A stretch of DNA of 29,687 nt from IMG/VR virus record IMGVR_UViG_3300029309_000234, positions 1 through 29,687 of that record; one strand, written 5' to 3'. Position numbers and translations under genes: made by a program. This document shows positions 6,936-13,090 of the stretch, piece after piece (the first letter of the stretch is position 1; each line of letters begins with the position of its first letter). The DNA is from a virus. Below the pieces are notes generated by a model. That model was not told the origin of the DNA, did not search any database, and was given only the letters and a program-made list of their open reading frames with translations.

Positions 6936-6951
6936 TGTAATTGTATCTTCA
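6919..6951 (+). promoter_or_regulatory. Rightward promoter of the replication operon
   Basis: TTTG (6919-6922), a 21-bp spacer and TATCTTCA (6944-6951), a weaker match to TAnnTTTG. An A-rich leader of about 20 nt (caaaacatcaaacc) precedes the ATG at 6972, as is usual for Bacteroidota, which rely on A-rich leaders more than Shine-Dalgarno pairing. Confidence 0.55.
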
Positions 6952-6971
6952 CACCGTCAAAACATCAAACC

Positions 6972-7205
6972 ATGACAAAATTTAGACAGTGGTTCGCAGA
7001 CGTGAACCGTGCAATCGTTGCACAGATGGCCGTTCAAAAGGTCACTCAGAAGGACCTGGCCGACCACCTTGGCGTCCACGCGGCCACAATGAACCGCAAG
7101 CTCCAAGACCCCGGCCTTTTTACGGCGGGAGAATTTGGTGCCGTGTGTGAGCGCCTCAACATTGACCTCAACAACCCCAAGAGCTATGGTGCAGGCGCAA
7201 GTTGA
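6972..7205 (+). CDS. XRE-like helix-turn-helix regulator
   Basis: The frame opens at 6888, but the promoter boxes lie inside that extension, so the ATG at 6972 (after an A-rich leader) is the likely start. It gives a 77-aa protein with a clear helix-turn-helix: VTQKDLADHLGVHAATMNRK at residues 21-40, then LFTAGEFGAVCERLNID. It is the first gene of the rightward operon and faces the leftward operon, the layout of a phage switch or an autoregulator. It is the best candidate to bind the palindrome at 6918 and 10293. No integrase is present, so it more likely times early expression than maintains lysogeny. Confidence 0.8.
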   Translation: MTKFRQWFADVNRAIVAQMAVQKVTQKDLADHLGVHAATMNRKLQDPGLFTAGEFGAVCERLNIDLNNPKSYGAGAS

Positions 7206-7620
7206 AAGCATACAGGGTAACGGTGACTGGAAGAACAAGTACGACGGGTCTACTATGTACAGCTTTGTCGTTTCGTTTGCCGACGGAACTGTGGGCGAAG
7301 CAAACTCCAAGAGCGAAACACCGCCCTACGCGGTTGGGGATATGGTGTACTACACCAAGACCGGCATGAGTCCCAAAGGAAATACAAAGCTGAAAATCTC
7401 TAAGAACCCACCACCAGAGGGAGGGTATCAGAACCGTCCACCCGCCCCAAACAAGGACAAGCAAATCATCCGCGGGATGTGCTTCAAGGTGGCGGGGATG
7501 GCGTGGGCCAATCAATACGCTCACAAGCAGTTCGAGCTTCCGCAGAGCGTCCTTGTCAAGGGCGTGATTGAGTTGGCCAAGGCGTATGAGAAAGCGTTCA
7601 ACGAATGGATGGAGGAATGA
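7186..7620 (+). CDS. OB-fold-like, possible single-stranded DNA-binding protein
   Basis: The frame opens at 7135; the ATG at 7186, which overlaps the HTH gene by 20 bp, gives a 144-aa protein starting MVQAQVESIQGNGDW. Residues 5-70 look like a beta-barrel (MYSFVVSFADGTVGEANSK, then VGDMVYYTKTG), followed by a Pro/Asn-rich linker (NPPPEGGYQNRPPAP) and a C-terminal helical domain (IIRGMCFKVAGMAWANQ onward). This layout is seen in phage ssDNA-binding or recombination-associated proteins. Position ahead of the replication initiator fits. The call rests on fold pattern, not on a diagnostic motif. Confidence 0.6.
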   Translation: MVQAQVESIQGNGDWKNKYDGSTMYSFVVSFADGTVGEANSKSETPPYAVGDMVYYTKTGMSPKGNTKLKISKNPPPEGGYQNRPPAPNKDKQIIRGMCFKVAGMAWANQYAHKQFELPQSVLVKGVIELAKAYEKAFNEWMEE

Positions 7621-7793
7621 GCTATGACGAGAAAGTGACCCGGATCATGTTCATTCGCGAACACCGGCGGAACCTGCTCACGGCGTACTGTGCCGAGGGC
7701 GTAACCAAAAAAGAGAAGCGGCACCTTAAGCGAGAGCTGGAACAGTGCCGGGCTTCCTTGCGAAAGTTGGACCCGGAGGGTATGTTCCCCTGA
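7617..7793 (+). CDS. Small basic hypothetical protein
   Basis: The start at 7617 (ATGA overlap with the previous stop) is preceded by ggagg, one of few Shine-Dalgarno-like sequences here; an in-frame ATG at 7605 is an alternative. The 58-aa product is basic and helical (FIREHRRNLLTAYCAEGV, KKEKRHLKRELEQCRASL). Function unknown; its stop overlaps the start of the replication initiator. Confidence 0.65.
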   Translation: MSYDEKVTRIMFIREHRRNLLTAYCAEGVTKKEKRHLKRELEQCRASLRKLDPEGMFP

Positions 7794-8446
7794 TGAGATT
7801 CTGGTTCGATAGCGAACACGCGCAGCGGTGGGGACTTCCTGCCGCTGCCGTATTTGCACACATTCAATATTGGATAGAGCGCAACGGCCACGAGACCGGA
7901 AGGCCATGTGTCACCCAACCCGTATGGCAGATGCAGTCATACCTCCCTTTCCTTTCCGAGAAGCAAATCCGCGCGGCCTTGAAGAAGCTGGTCGAGGCCG
8001 AAGCACTGACCAGAGAGCGGAATGGATTCGATGCCGTCTACACCTATTGCCTAAAAGGTGAAAATGGAGTGCCCAAAAAGGAAAATCCAATTGTACAAAA
8101 GGGACATCAGGAGATTGACAAAAGGGACATCTGTACGTATAGAAACAATAAAACAGAAGAGAAAACAAACGCGCGCGAGTGGGAGAGACCAAACGAGGAG
8201 GAGGTCATCGAGTACCTCCAGGAGATTGGAGGTTTTGATTTAGCCCATACATTGGGGCCGGCGTTCTTCAATTACTACGAGGCCAACGGGTGGATGGTCA
8301 ACGGAACCCCCATCGCCAAGTGGAGACCCAAGGCCCGGCAGTGGCTTACAACCGAGAGAAACAGACAGAGCAATGACCGACAAAAAGGATTTAACCCGAA
8401 GGGATTCACTCCAGAGGGCCTCAGGGACTTCATCGATAACGGGTAG
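7793..8446 (+). CDS. Replication initiation / replisome-organiser-like protein
   Basis: The ATG at 7793 overlaps the preceding TGA (tgatg); the longer frame from 7745 is not needed. The 217-aa product has an N-terminal winged-helix region (HAQRWGLPAAAVFAHIQYW, then LSEKQIRAALKKLVEAEALT) as in phage replication initiators, a charged linker of about 60 residues, and a C-terminal block NYYEANGWMVNGTPIAKWRP that is typical of DnaD/O-type replication proteins of phages. It should bind the origin and bring in the host helicase. The phage encodes no polymerase or primase of its own. The origin may lie within this gene, as in many phages, but I see no clear iterons. Confidence 0.75.
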   Translation: MRFWFDSEHAQRWGLPAAAVFAHIQYWIERNGHETGRPCVTQPVWQMQSYLPFLSEKQIRAALKKLVEAEALTRERNGFDAVYTYCLKGENGVPKKENPIVQKGHQEIDKRDICTYRNNKTEEKTNAREWERPNEEEVIEYLQEIGGFDLAHTLGPAFFNYYEANGWMVNGTPIAKWRPKARQWLTTERNRQSNDRQKGFNPKGFTPEGLRDFIDNG

Positions 8447-8933
8447 TACTCAGATACTCCTGCGCGGAGATAGTACAAATTTGACCCCTCAAAATGCGTG
8501 GGAGAACGGCACAAACATCCGCACGGCCCTACGACTTCACCCGCAAAGGGTCCGGGCGTGGTTTCTTGCGGAGCTGGGGAAACTCATCAAGTTCGTCGAC
8601 GCGACAAAAACAATCCAAGACGACGACGAGATGAAGGAGACGGCGCGCGCGCTCATGGAGGAGTTCCCCGCCTTTAAGCTCGAAGAGTTCAAACTCGTCT
8701 TCGAGGGCATCAAGCGCGACAAGTTCGGCAAGTTATACGGGCGGCTGAAGCTGGGGGAGATTATGGAGTGCTGCCGGAAGTGGGAAGGGATGCGGGCGGA
8801 GAGGATATTGGAGAGGGAGCATCGCCCAGAGTATGACCCCCACACACGATCGAGTTCTCGGATAGAGGAAAGAAAGGCTATATTGTTGACCGAGGAGGAC
8901 CTGCTGGCCCTCGGACAAATCAAGCCCAAATGA
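8373..8933 (+). CDS. Replication-associated hypothetical protein (helicase-loader position)
   Basis: A 186-aa frame overlapping the initiator by 74 bp; the true start could be later, for example the TTG of the TNLTPQN segment. The core (residues 50-160) is helical with the pattern FKLEEFKLVFEGIKRDKFG followed by KLYGRLKLGEIMECCRKW, which I associate with a family of Bacteroidota phage proteins of unknown function. The place right after the initiator suggests a helicase loader or partner. No Walker motif is present, so it is not an AAA+ loader. Confidence 0.7.
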   Translation: MTDKKDLTRRDSLQRASGTSSITGSTQILLRGDSTNLTPQNAWENGTNIRTALRLHPQRVRAWFLAELGKLIKFVDATKTIQDDDEMKETARALMEEFPAFKLEEFKLVFEGIKRDKFGKLYGRLKLGEIMECCRKWEGMRAERILEREHRPEYDPHTRSSSRIEERKAILLTEEDLLALGQIKPK

Positions 8934-9064
8934 CTCAAGGCATACTCGCCGCCATCGCCGTCCTATCCTTTGCGCAGCTGGGGGTGGAGTATTTCCAAGA
9001 GGACCAGGTGCGCATCTTCGGTCTAGTCATCTTCTTACTTGCATGCCTAGGAGTAGTCGCGTAA
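8930..9064 (+). CDS. Tiny two-helix membrane protein
   Basis: A 44-aa frame whose ATG overlaps the previous TGA (ATGA). It has two hydrophobic segments, ILAAIAVLSFAQLGVEYF and IFGLVIFLLACLGVVA, joined by a charged turn (QEDQVR). Its 3' end overlaps the start of the next gene by 22 bp. The overlap at both ends and the clean hairpin topology support a real gene. Function unknown. Confidence 0.6.
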   Translation: MTQGILAAIAVLSFAQLGVEYFQEDQVRIFGLVIFLLACLGVVA

Positions 9065-9459
9065 CACGAAAGAAGCTAATTCAAAAGCTAGATAGGGTTT
9101 TTTCGCAGTACGTGCGGCAAAGGTGCGCAGACCATAGAGGGATAGTCGAGTGCTACACTTGCGGGAGACAATCACATTGGAAGACAGTAGACGCTGGACA
9201 CTTTCAGAGCCGCGGAAAGTTTTCGACGCGGTGGCTTTGCGACCCGGAGGAGGGGTTGGTGAACGTCGCCCCGCAGTGCAAGAGGTGCAACGGATTCCGA
9301 TCGGGTGAACAATTCAAATTCGCCCGCCGCCTCGACGCCGACTTCGGGGAGGGCACAGCTGAGAAAATTGAGCAGATGAGTAACCAGACGCGGAAGTATT
9401 CCGTAGAGGAACTCGAGACGTTGATAGAAGTCTACAACCGCAAGCTCCGCAAATTGTGA
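9043..9459 (+). CDS. ninG: NinG/Rap-like recombination protein
   Basis: The 138-aa protein matches the lambda NinG (Rap) pattern. It has a basic N-terminal helix, a zinc site with CYTC (37-40) and CKRC (79-82), the segment VDAGHFQSRG with His53, and NVAPQCKRCNGFRSGEQF. In lambda the family is a structure-specific nuclease for Holliday junctions and D-loops. Here it should process recombination intermediates during replication or concatemer formation. Its stop is shared with the GTG start of the next gene. Confidence 0.9.
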   Translation: MPRSSRVTRKKLIQKLDRVFSQYVRQRCADHRGIVECYTCGRQSHWKTVDAGHFQSRGKFSTRWLCDPEEGLVNVAPQCKRCNGFRSGEQFKFARRLDADFGEGTAEKIEQMSNQTRKYSVEELETLIEVYNRKLRKL

Positions 9460-9992
9460 CGCTGAACCGATACCTCGAACGGAACTACACCGACCTATTG
9501 CAAGCCGCCGAAAGGATAGCCGGCAAGGATGGGCCGGACCTGCTCCACGAGGTTATCCTACAGCTATACCAAACCAAAGCCGAAACCCTCGACGGGCTAC
9601 TCGAAAGGGGGCAGATGAAGTACTGGGCCTTGAGGGTGATGGTCAACAACTACAACTCCAAGACTTCCCGATACCATTACAAGTGGAGGAAGGACATAGA
9701 GCGCCGGCGGAAGTTCTCCCGACAGATTCGGGACTGGTGGGATGGGGACGGGGTAGCTGCCCACCGTGACGAACTCCTTACCCATATCGAGACCCAACTG
9801 GCCGACCTCCCGTGGTTCGATGCGGAGGTCTTTGCCATATATTTCGAAGAGGGGCACACGCTGGATTCATTTGCTGAGGCCACGGGTATCTCTCGTCACA
9901 CACTATACACCACCATCAGACGTGTCAGAAAAAGAATCCAAGGGACTGGGCGACAAAATCGCGAAGCTCACCAAAGCAACGGGGATAGATAA
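9456..9992 (+). CDS. Sigma-70-like transcription factor
   Basis: A GTG start overlaps the previous stop (gtga). The 178-aa product has a region-2-like segment near residues 25-70 (GKDGPDLLHEVILQLYQ, then MKYWALRVMVNNYNSKTS), a basic stretch (YKWRKDIERRRKFSRQ), and a region-4-like helix-turn-helix at about 132-164 (GHTLDSFAEATGISRHTLYT then TIRRVRKRI). This is the layout of short, ECF-like sigma factors found in Bacteroidota phages. It may direct host polymerase to late genes; several structural genes lack a consensus host promoter. Confidence 0.8.
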   Translation: MTLNRYLERNYTDLLQAAERIAGKDGPDLLHEVILQLYQTKAETLDGLLERGQMKYWALRVMVNNYNSKTSRYHYKWRKDIERRRKFSRQIRDWWDGDGVAAHRDELLTHIETQLADLPWFDAEVFAIYFEEGHTLDSFAEATGISRHTLYTTIRRVRKRIQGTGRQNREAHQSNGDR

Positions 9993-10278
9993 GCTGGTCC
10001 ATGCCGTAGTAGAAGACTGCGGATGTGAGGACAGGCAGAAGAAACTCAATGAGATGTTTCCGGGGCGCAACGTGAAGATGAGCGAGAGAGACGCCGAGAT
10101 GTGGAAGCGGATGCAAATCTCCGTAAAGGGTGGACGCCTCAACCGCTCCGATGGAGCCGTCATGTATCAAATCTATAACCGGACCTTCAACGCTGCGGCC
10201 AAGCCTTGCAATTGCTCAGGCAAGAACGCGGACATGGTCAAGAAACTCCAGCGTGCCTATGAGCTAAGGTGCGAATAA
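9922..10278 (+). CDS. Cysteine-containing hypothetical protein
   Basis: The frame is open from 9766, but the part before 9922 is out-of-frame reading of the sigma-like gene. A GTG at 9922 gives a 118-aa protein starting MSEKESKGLGDKIAKLTKAT, overlapping the sigma-like gene by 71 bp. It has a Cys motif (DCGCEDR) near residue 32, a second one (CNCSGK) near residue 99, and between them a basic R-x-D-A-E-M-W-K-R stretch. The two CxC pairs could bind zinc. I associate it with a phage family of unknown function. It is the last gene before the promoter at 10294. Confidence 0.75.
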   Translation: MSEKESKGLGDKIAKLTKATGIDKLVHAVVEDCGCEDRQKKLNEMFPGRNVKMSERDAEMWKRMQISVKGGRLNRSDGAVMYQIYNRTFNAAAKPCNCSGKNADMVKKLQRAYELRCE

Positions 10279-10292
10279 AAAAAGCGCCAAGT

Positions 10293-10310
10293 ATTTGCAT
10301 AATTGCAAAA
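10293..10310. promoter_or_regulatory. Second copy of the palindromic putative operator
   Basis: ATTTGCA-taat-TGCAAAA: both arms are identical to the copy at 6918-6935, with the same spacer length and different spacer bases. It covers the -33 element of the promoter at 10294-10326. Confidence 0.6.
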
Positions 10311-10326
10311 GACGACCGTATATTTG
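10294..10326 (+). promoter_or_regulatory. Bacteroidota-type promoter, probably leaderless
   Basis: TTTG (10294-10297), a 21-bp spacer and TATATTTG (10319-10326), a full match to TAnnTTTG. The ATG of the next gene begins at 10331, only 4 nt beyond the -7 box, so the transcript probably begins at or very near the start codon. Confidence 0.78.
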
Positions 10327-10330
10327 GCAC

Positions 10331-10600
10331 ATGAACAACGCACAAAACATCCAGAAAGCTCAAGGCATCCTCAACCAGCATGGGGTTCAGGTATTGACAG
10401 AGATTGGTATCTCCCTTGCGAATACCGTGCAGGAAATGAAGGACAACATGGGCAACTTCAAGCCGGGCAGCAAACAAAGAAAAGAGCAGTGGAAGGAGCT
10501 TCATGCCGCAGTCCAGATGCTTCAGGCCTGCAAGCACGTCCTTGGCGACAAGGTGATTTTGACTCGCCCATACATTTCCTCAGAAGTGGCTCGGACGTGA
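10331..10600 (+). CDS. Hypothetical helical protein, first gene of middle operon
   Basis: The frame opens at 10295, but that part lies in the promoter; the ATG at 10331 gives an 89-aa protein, MNNAQNIQKAQGILNQHG onward. It is predicted almost wholly helical, with no membrane segment or known motif (residues 40-60 are K/Q-rich: FKPGSKQRKEQWKEL). Its position as first gene behind a strong, probably leaderless promoter suggests high early expression. Function unknown. Confidence 0.72.
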   Translation: MNNAQNIQKAQGILNQHGVQVLTEIGISLANTVQEMKDNMGNFKPGSKQRKEQWKELHAAVQMLQACKHVLGDKVILTRPYISSEVART

Positions 10601-11178
10601 ACCTTGGCCGCTTCGATTGCTCGACCGGAATCATTAAAGTCCTGTATCGTGACCCGGTGCGGGACTTAGTGGTTCGGACCAGCACGATACAAGACCAGCT
10701 TCTCGTGGACAAACTGCAAAAAGAGAACGCTCATGCAGTCGGATTTATACAGGACACCATCTGGAAGGATTACGTCTGGGGAGGCAAAAGAAATTTTGTC
10801 GTCCTCATCTGTGAGGTCAACGCCGACGCGGTAGGATATGTGCTAATAACGCCCGCGAGGGGGACGTATAGGTATGCCAAGATTCAACAGATAGCCGTTC
10901 GCAATGACGCCCGACGGCTACAATATGGACAGGCTCTGGTTTCTGTGTGTCGAGATTTCTGCGAGGAGTTTGGACGCCTCGGATTCACCTTGCGTTGCCG
11001 GACAGATTTAGAGTCCAATCACTTTTGGAGGTCTTTGGGCTTTACGCATTACGACACATGGCAGAAGGGGCGCATCAACCATGTAGGATTTAAGGCGTCC
11101 AACGACATCAACCTATGGAAGATAGAATTGAACCGCCGCCTTCCCACTCTATTTCAATTTGATGAAGCACGGATTTAA
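10597..11178 (+). CDS. GNAT-like acetyltransferase
   Basis: The GTG at 10597 overlaps the previous stop; the frame upstream of it is a shadow. The 193-aa product has the GNAT order: strand VVLICEVNADAVGYVLI (about 67-83), the central strand KIQQIAVRNDARRLQYGQAL with the R-x-x-x-x-G-like acetyl-CoA loop weakened to R-R-L-Q-Y-G (about 97-116), helix VSVCRDFCEEFGRLG, and the C-terminal ESNHFWRSLGFTHYDT (about 134-149). It may acetylate a host protein or small molecule; GNAT genes sit as accessories in many phages. The substrate is unknown. Confidence 0.8.
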   Translation: MNLGRFDCSTGIIKVLYRDPVRDLVVRTSTIQDQLLVDKLQKENAHAVGFIQDTIWKDYVWGGKRNFVVLICEVNADAVGYVLITPARGTYRYAKIQQIAVRNDARRLQYGQALVSVCRDFCEEFGRLGFTLRCRTDLESNHFWRSLGFTHYDTWQKGRINHVGFKASNDINLWKIELNRRLPTLFQFDEARI

Positions 11179-11899
11179 GACATACAGCGCCCCGCAGGGG
11201 GTGAGGAACAACGCCCGAAGGGGTATCGAACTCAATGAGAAGGTGGGCAATAAATGCGCCACCCAGGTCGGCAAAGTCCGGGCGCAACAACTCGCCAAGG
11301 GTGAGGGCCTTTCTTTCGATACGGTCAAGAGGATGTATTCCTACCTCTCGCGTGCGGCGGAGGACTACGACCCCAACGACTCAAAAGCCTGCGGAACTAT
11401 TTCCTATCTTCTATGGGGTGGCAAGGCTGGCCTCGCATGGGCGCGGAACGTACTCCGGGAGGAAGGTGTGGACCTGGCCGATGTAGGTCCGAAGGGTGGG
11501 GTCAAGCCATCCAAGAAGGCACCCAAGAGCGGCACGCCCAACCCCAACCCGAAGAGAGGATCGGACAAGAACAAGCCCGGCGCCGCAGCCTCAGAGGGAA
11601 AGGTCAAAGTCCCCGCCTCAGTAGAGAAGACCCTAAAGAGGAAGAGCGACGAATTCAACGAACGATACAAGGGAAAGCTCGGGTACGGCGTCACCCTTCC
11701 GAAGTTGCGGGTCGTGTATCAGCGCGGGGTGGGCGCTTTCCAGACTTCGCACTCGCCGAATGTGAAGAGCGCGGAACAGTGGGCACAGGCCAGAGTCAAT
11801 GCTTTTTTGTATCTTGTAAAGAACGGCAGACCGCAGAACGCCAAGTACGTTGGGGACAACGACCTTCTGCCCAAGGGCCATCCAAAGAGCATCAAGTGA
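11162..11899 (+). CDS. Two-domain conserved phage protein (DUF5824-like C-terminus)
   Basis: A 245-aa product from ATG 11162; a TTG directly before it would add one residue. Residues 1-92 form a compact domain with VRNNARRGIELNEKVGN, MYSYLSRAAEDY and ACGTISYLLWGGKAG, a block found at the ends of several phage proteins, often beside protease-like domains. A long Lys/Pro/Ser-rich disordered linker follows (about 110-160). The C-terminal domain has GYGVTLPKLRVVYQRGVGAF and ARVNAFLYLVKNGRPQNAKY, which I recall as the DUF5824 pattern. Role unknown; the two domains may bind different partners. No catalytic motif is seen. Confidence 0.75.
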   Translation: MKHGFKTYSAPQGVRNNARRGIELNEKVGNKCATQVGKVRAQQLAKGEGLSFDTVKRMYSYLSRAAEDYDPNDSKACGTISYLLWGGKAGLAWARNVLREEGVDLADVGPKGGVKPSKKAPKSGTPNPNPKRGSDKNKPGAAASEGKVKVPASVEKTLKRKSDEFNERYKGKLGYGVTLPKLRVVYQRGVGAFQTSHSPNVKSAEQWAQARVNAFLYLVKNGRPQNAKYVGDNDLLPKGHPKSIK

Positions 11900-12252
11900 A
11901 AATACTGACCGCCGCACAGCTTGACGGGTACCAACGCCGAAAGGACAAAACCGTTTCCGTGCGCTTCATCACCCAAGAGAAGACGAGCGGAGAGATAGCC
12001 GACATCGATAGGTTGGTGGATACCTTCGGAGTCCTCTACTTTCGAGGGGAGGAGAAGATGAACCGGGACGAGGTGGACGAGCTGGACGCAATTGAGCTAG
12101 ACCTGTATGATGAACCCAAGAGCCAGAGCCAAAGACTGCGGAACGTCCTATACAAGATTTGGGTACAAGACAAGGAAGGCAGCTTCAAGGAGTTCTACCG
12201 CCACGAGACGGAGCGCATAATCACCCACTACAAAAAGAAGCTAGAGCTGTGA
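11896..12252 (+). CDS. Hypothetical protein
   Basis: A GTG at 11896 overlaps the previous stop (gtga) and gives a 118-aa protein beginning MKILTAAQLDGYQRRKDKTV; the long open frame upstream is a shadow of the preceding gene. The N-terminal third is a mixed strand/helix region with many basic residues; the rest is a charged helical region (ELDAIELDLYDE, LRNVLYKIWVQDK, HETERIITHYKKK). No family recognised. It lies in the accessory part of the operon ahead of the terminase. Confidence 0.72.
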   Translation: MKILTAAQLDGYQRRKDKTVSVRFITQEKTSGEIADIDRLVDTFGVLYFRGEEKMNRDEVDELDAIELDLYDEPKSQSQRLRNVLYKIWVQDKEGSFKEFYRHETERIITHYKKKLEL

Positions 12253-12338
12253 ACCGCGAACAGTACGCAATAATCGGCGCATACATAGGAGCCATTGCCT
12301 TGCTTTATTTTATGCTATATTTCTTCTCGAATGGCTGA
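12249..12338 (+). CDS. Tiny single-pass membrane peptide
   Basis: A 29-aa frame with a GTG start overlapping the previous stop (gtga) and a TGA 8 bp into the next gene. After a short polar start (NREQY) it is one hydrophobic helix (AIIGAYIGAIALLYFMLYFF) with a short tail. It fills a gap that would otherwise be the only unused stretch in this operon, and its coupling on both sides is like that of its neighbours. Function unknown; a membrane-targeting phage peptide is plausible. Confidence 0.55.
   Translation: MNREQYAIIGAYIGAIALLYFMLYFFSNG
12295..12323 (+). promoter_or_regulatory. Possible internal promoter
   Basis: ATTG (TTG at 12295-12297), an 18-bp spacer and TATATTTC (12316-12323), one base off TAnnTTTG, lies 7 nt before the ATG at 12331. 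It falls inside the 29-aa membrane-peptide frame. It could add transcription for the terminase genes. Confidence 0.35.
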
Positions 12339-12561
12339 GTTCTACAAGGCAGTATTTACCTGCCCGGAATACAAGGAGAAAGAGGTGTGGTTCGTGTCCT
12401 CACGCAAACAGGCACAGGTACAACTAAAAAGGCAGATTTGCGGCCGATCGGATATCCTGAAGCGATACCGGGACGCAGAGTATGAGTTTAAAGTGACCCC
12501 CGTATTTGAGGGCAAAGGAGACGCTGGTTTGGACTCTTCACTGTTTGGACACCGTACCTGA
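12331..12561 (+). CDS. Hypothetical small protein
   Basis: The ATG at 12331 gives 76 aa starting MAEFYKAVFTCPEYKEKEVW; the upstream extension to 12295 belongs to the membrane peptide and promoter-like region. The first half is strand-rich, with VWFVSSRKQAQVQLKRQI, resembling the small phage proteins that carry one strand-helix unit. The stop is shared with the next start (tgatg). No function assigned. Confidence 0.65.
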   Translation: MAEFYKAVFTCPEYKEKEVWFVSSRKQAQVQLKRQICGRSDILKRYRDAEYEFKVTPVFEGKGDAGLDSSLFGHRT

Positions 12562-12740
12562 TGACACACGAAGAAGCCTTTAATCAGATTGTGAGCGCTA
12601 TGCCACACCTAGACCACAAATGCGCTGACGCACAAGGAAGGGTTTACGTAGAAGCTATGATTCAATTTTACCGAGACTCGGACACCGGTCACCTTACCCG
12701 TGCTTGGATTGCCCAAAAAGTGGACATCAAAGAGGTATGA
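12561..12740 (+). CDS. Hypothetical small protein before terminase
   Basis: A 59-aa frame that fills the gap exactly: its ATG overlaps the preceding TGA by one base and its TGA overlaps the ATG of the small terminase (ATGA). Product starts MTHEEAFNQIVSAMPHLDHK and ends WIAQKVDIKEV; helical, His-rich, no membrane segment. The double overlap is strong support for a real gene. Function unknown. Confidence 0.65.
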   Translation: MTHEEAFNQIVSAMPHLDHKCADAQGRVYVEAMIQFYRDSDTGHLTRAWIAQKVDIKEV

Positions 12741-13090
12741 ATCCGACAAATACGACGGACAAAAAAAAGGCCCTGTTGGAGGCGTTGGAGAAGTCGCTGG
12801 GCGTCATTACCCAAGCTTGCAAGATGGTGGGCGTTCATCGCTCCACCCATTACGAATGGATGAAGACGGACCCGGACTATAAGACCGCCGTCAAGGATTT
12901 GTCCGAGGTTGCCATCGATTTCGCCGAATCCCATCTCCACAAACTCATCCGTGACGGCAACCCCGCTGCAACCATCTTCTTCCTCAAGACCAAGGGCAAG
13001 GGCCGGGGGTATGTGGAGCGCCAAGAGATAGCCGTGGCAGAGAAGAAGCCGCTCTCCTGGTTCACCGATGAGAACGCCGACGTGAGTTGA
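12737..13090 (+). CDS. terS: Terminase small subunit
   Basis: The ATG at 12737 overlaps the previous stop. The 117-aa protein has an N-terminal helix-turn-helix (ALLEALEKSLGVITQACKMV then GVHRSTHYEWMKTDPDY) that would recognise phage DNA, followed by a helical region FAESHLHKLIRDGNPAATIF where small terminases oligomerise, and a short tail ending in ENADVS for contact with the large subunit. The large subunit follows at once, with its TTG start in this gene's stop codon. Confidence 0.88.
   Translation: MNPTNTTDKKKALLEALEKSLGVITQACKMVGVHRSTHYEWMKTDPDYKTAVKDLSEVAIDFAESHLHKLIRDGNPAATIFFLKTKGKGRGYVERQEIAVAEKKPLSWFTDENADVS

Noticed and set aside
10303-10596. N-terminal 98 codons of the long frame that ends in the GNAT-like gene
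   Set aside because: They overlap the 89-aa gene driven by the promoter at 10294 and look like out-of-frame peptide; the GTG at 10597 is the coupled start.
11413-11895. N-terminal extension of the 11896 gene
   Set aside because: Arg/Gly-rich out-of-frame reading of the two-domain gene; the GTG at 11896 shares bases with the previous stop.
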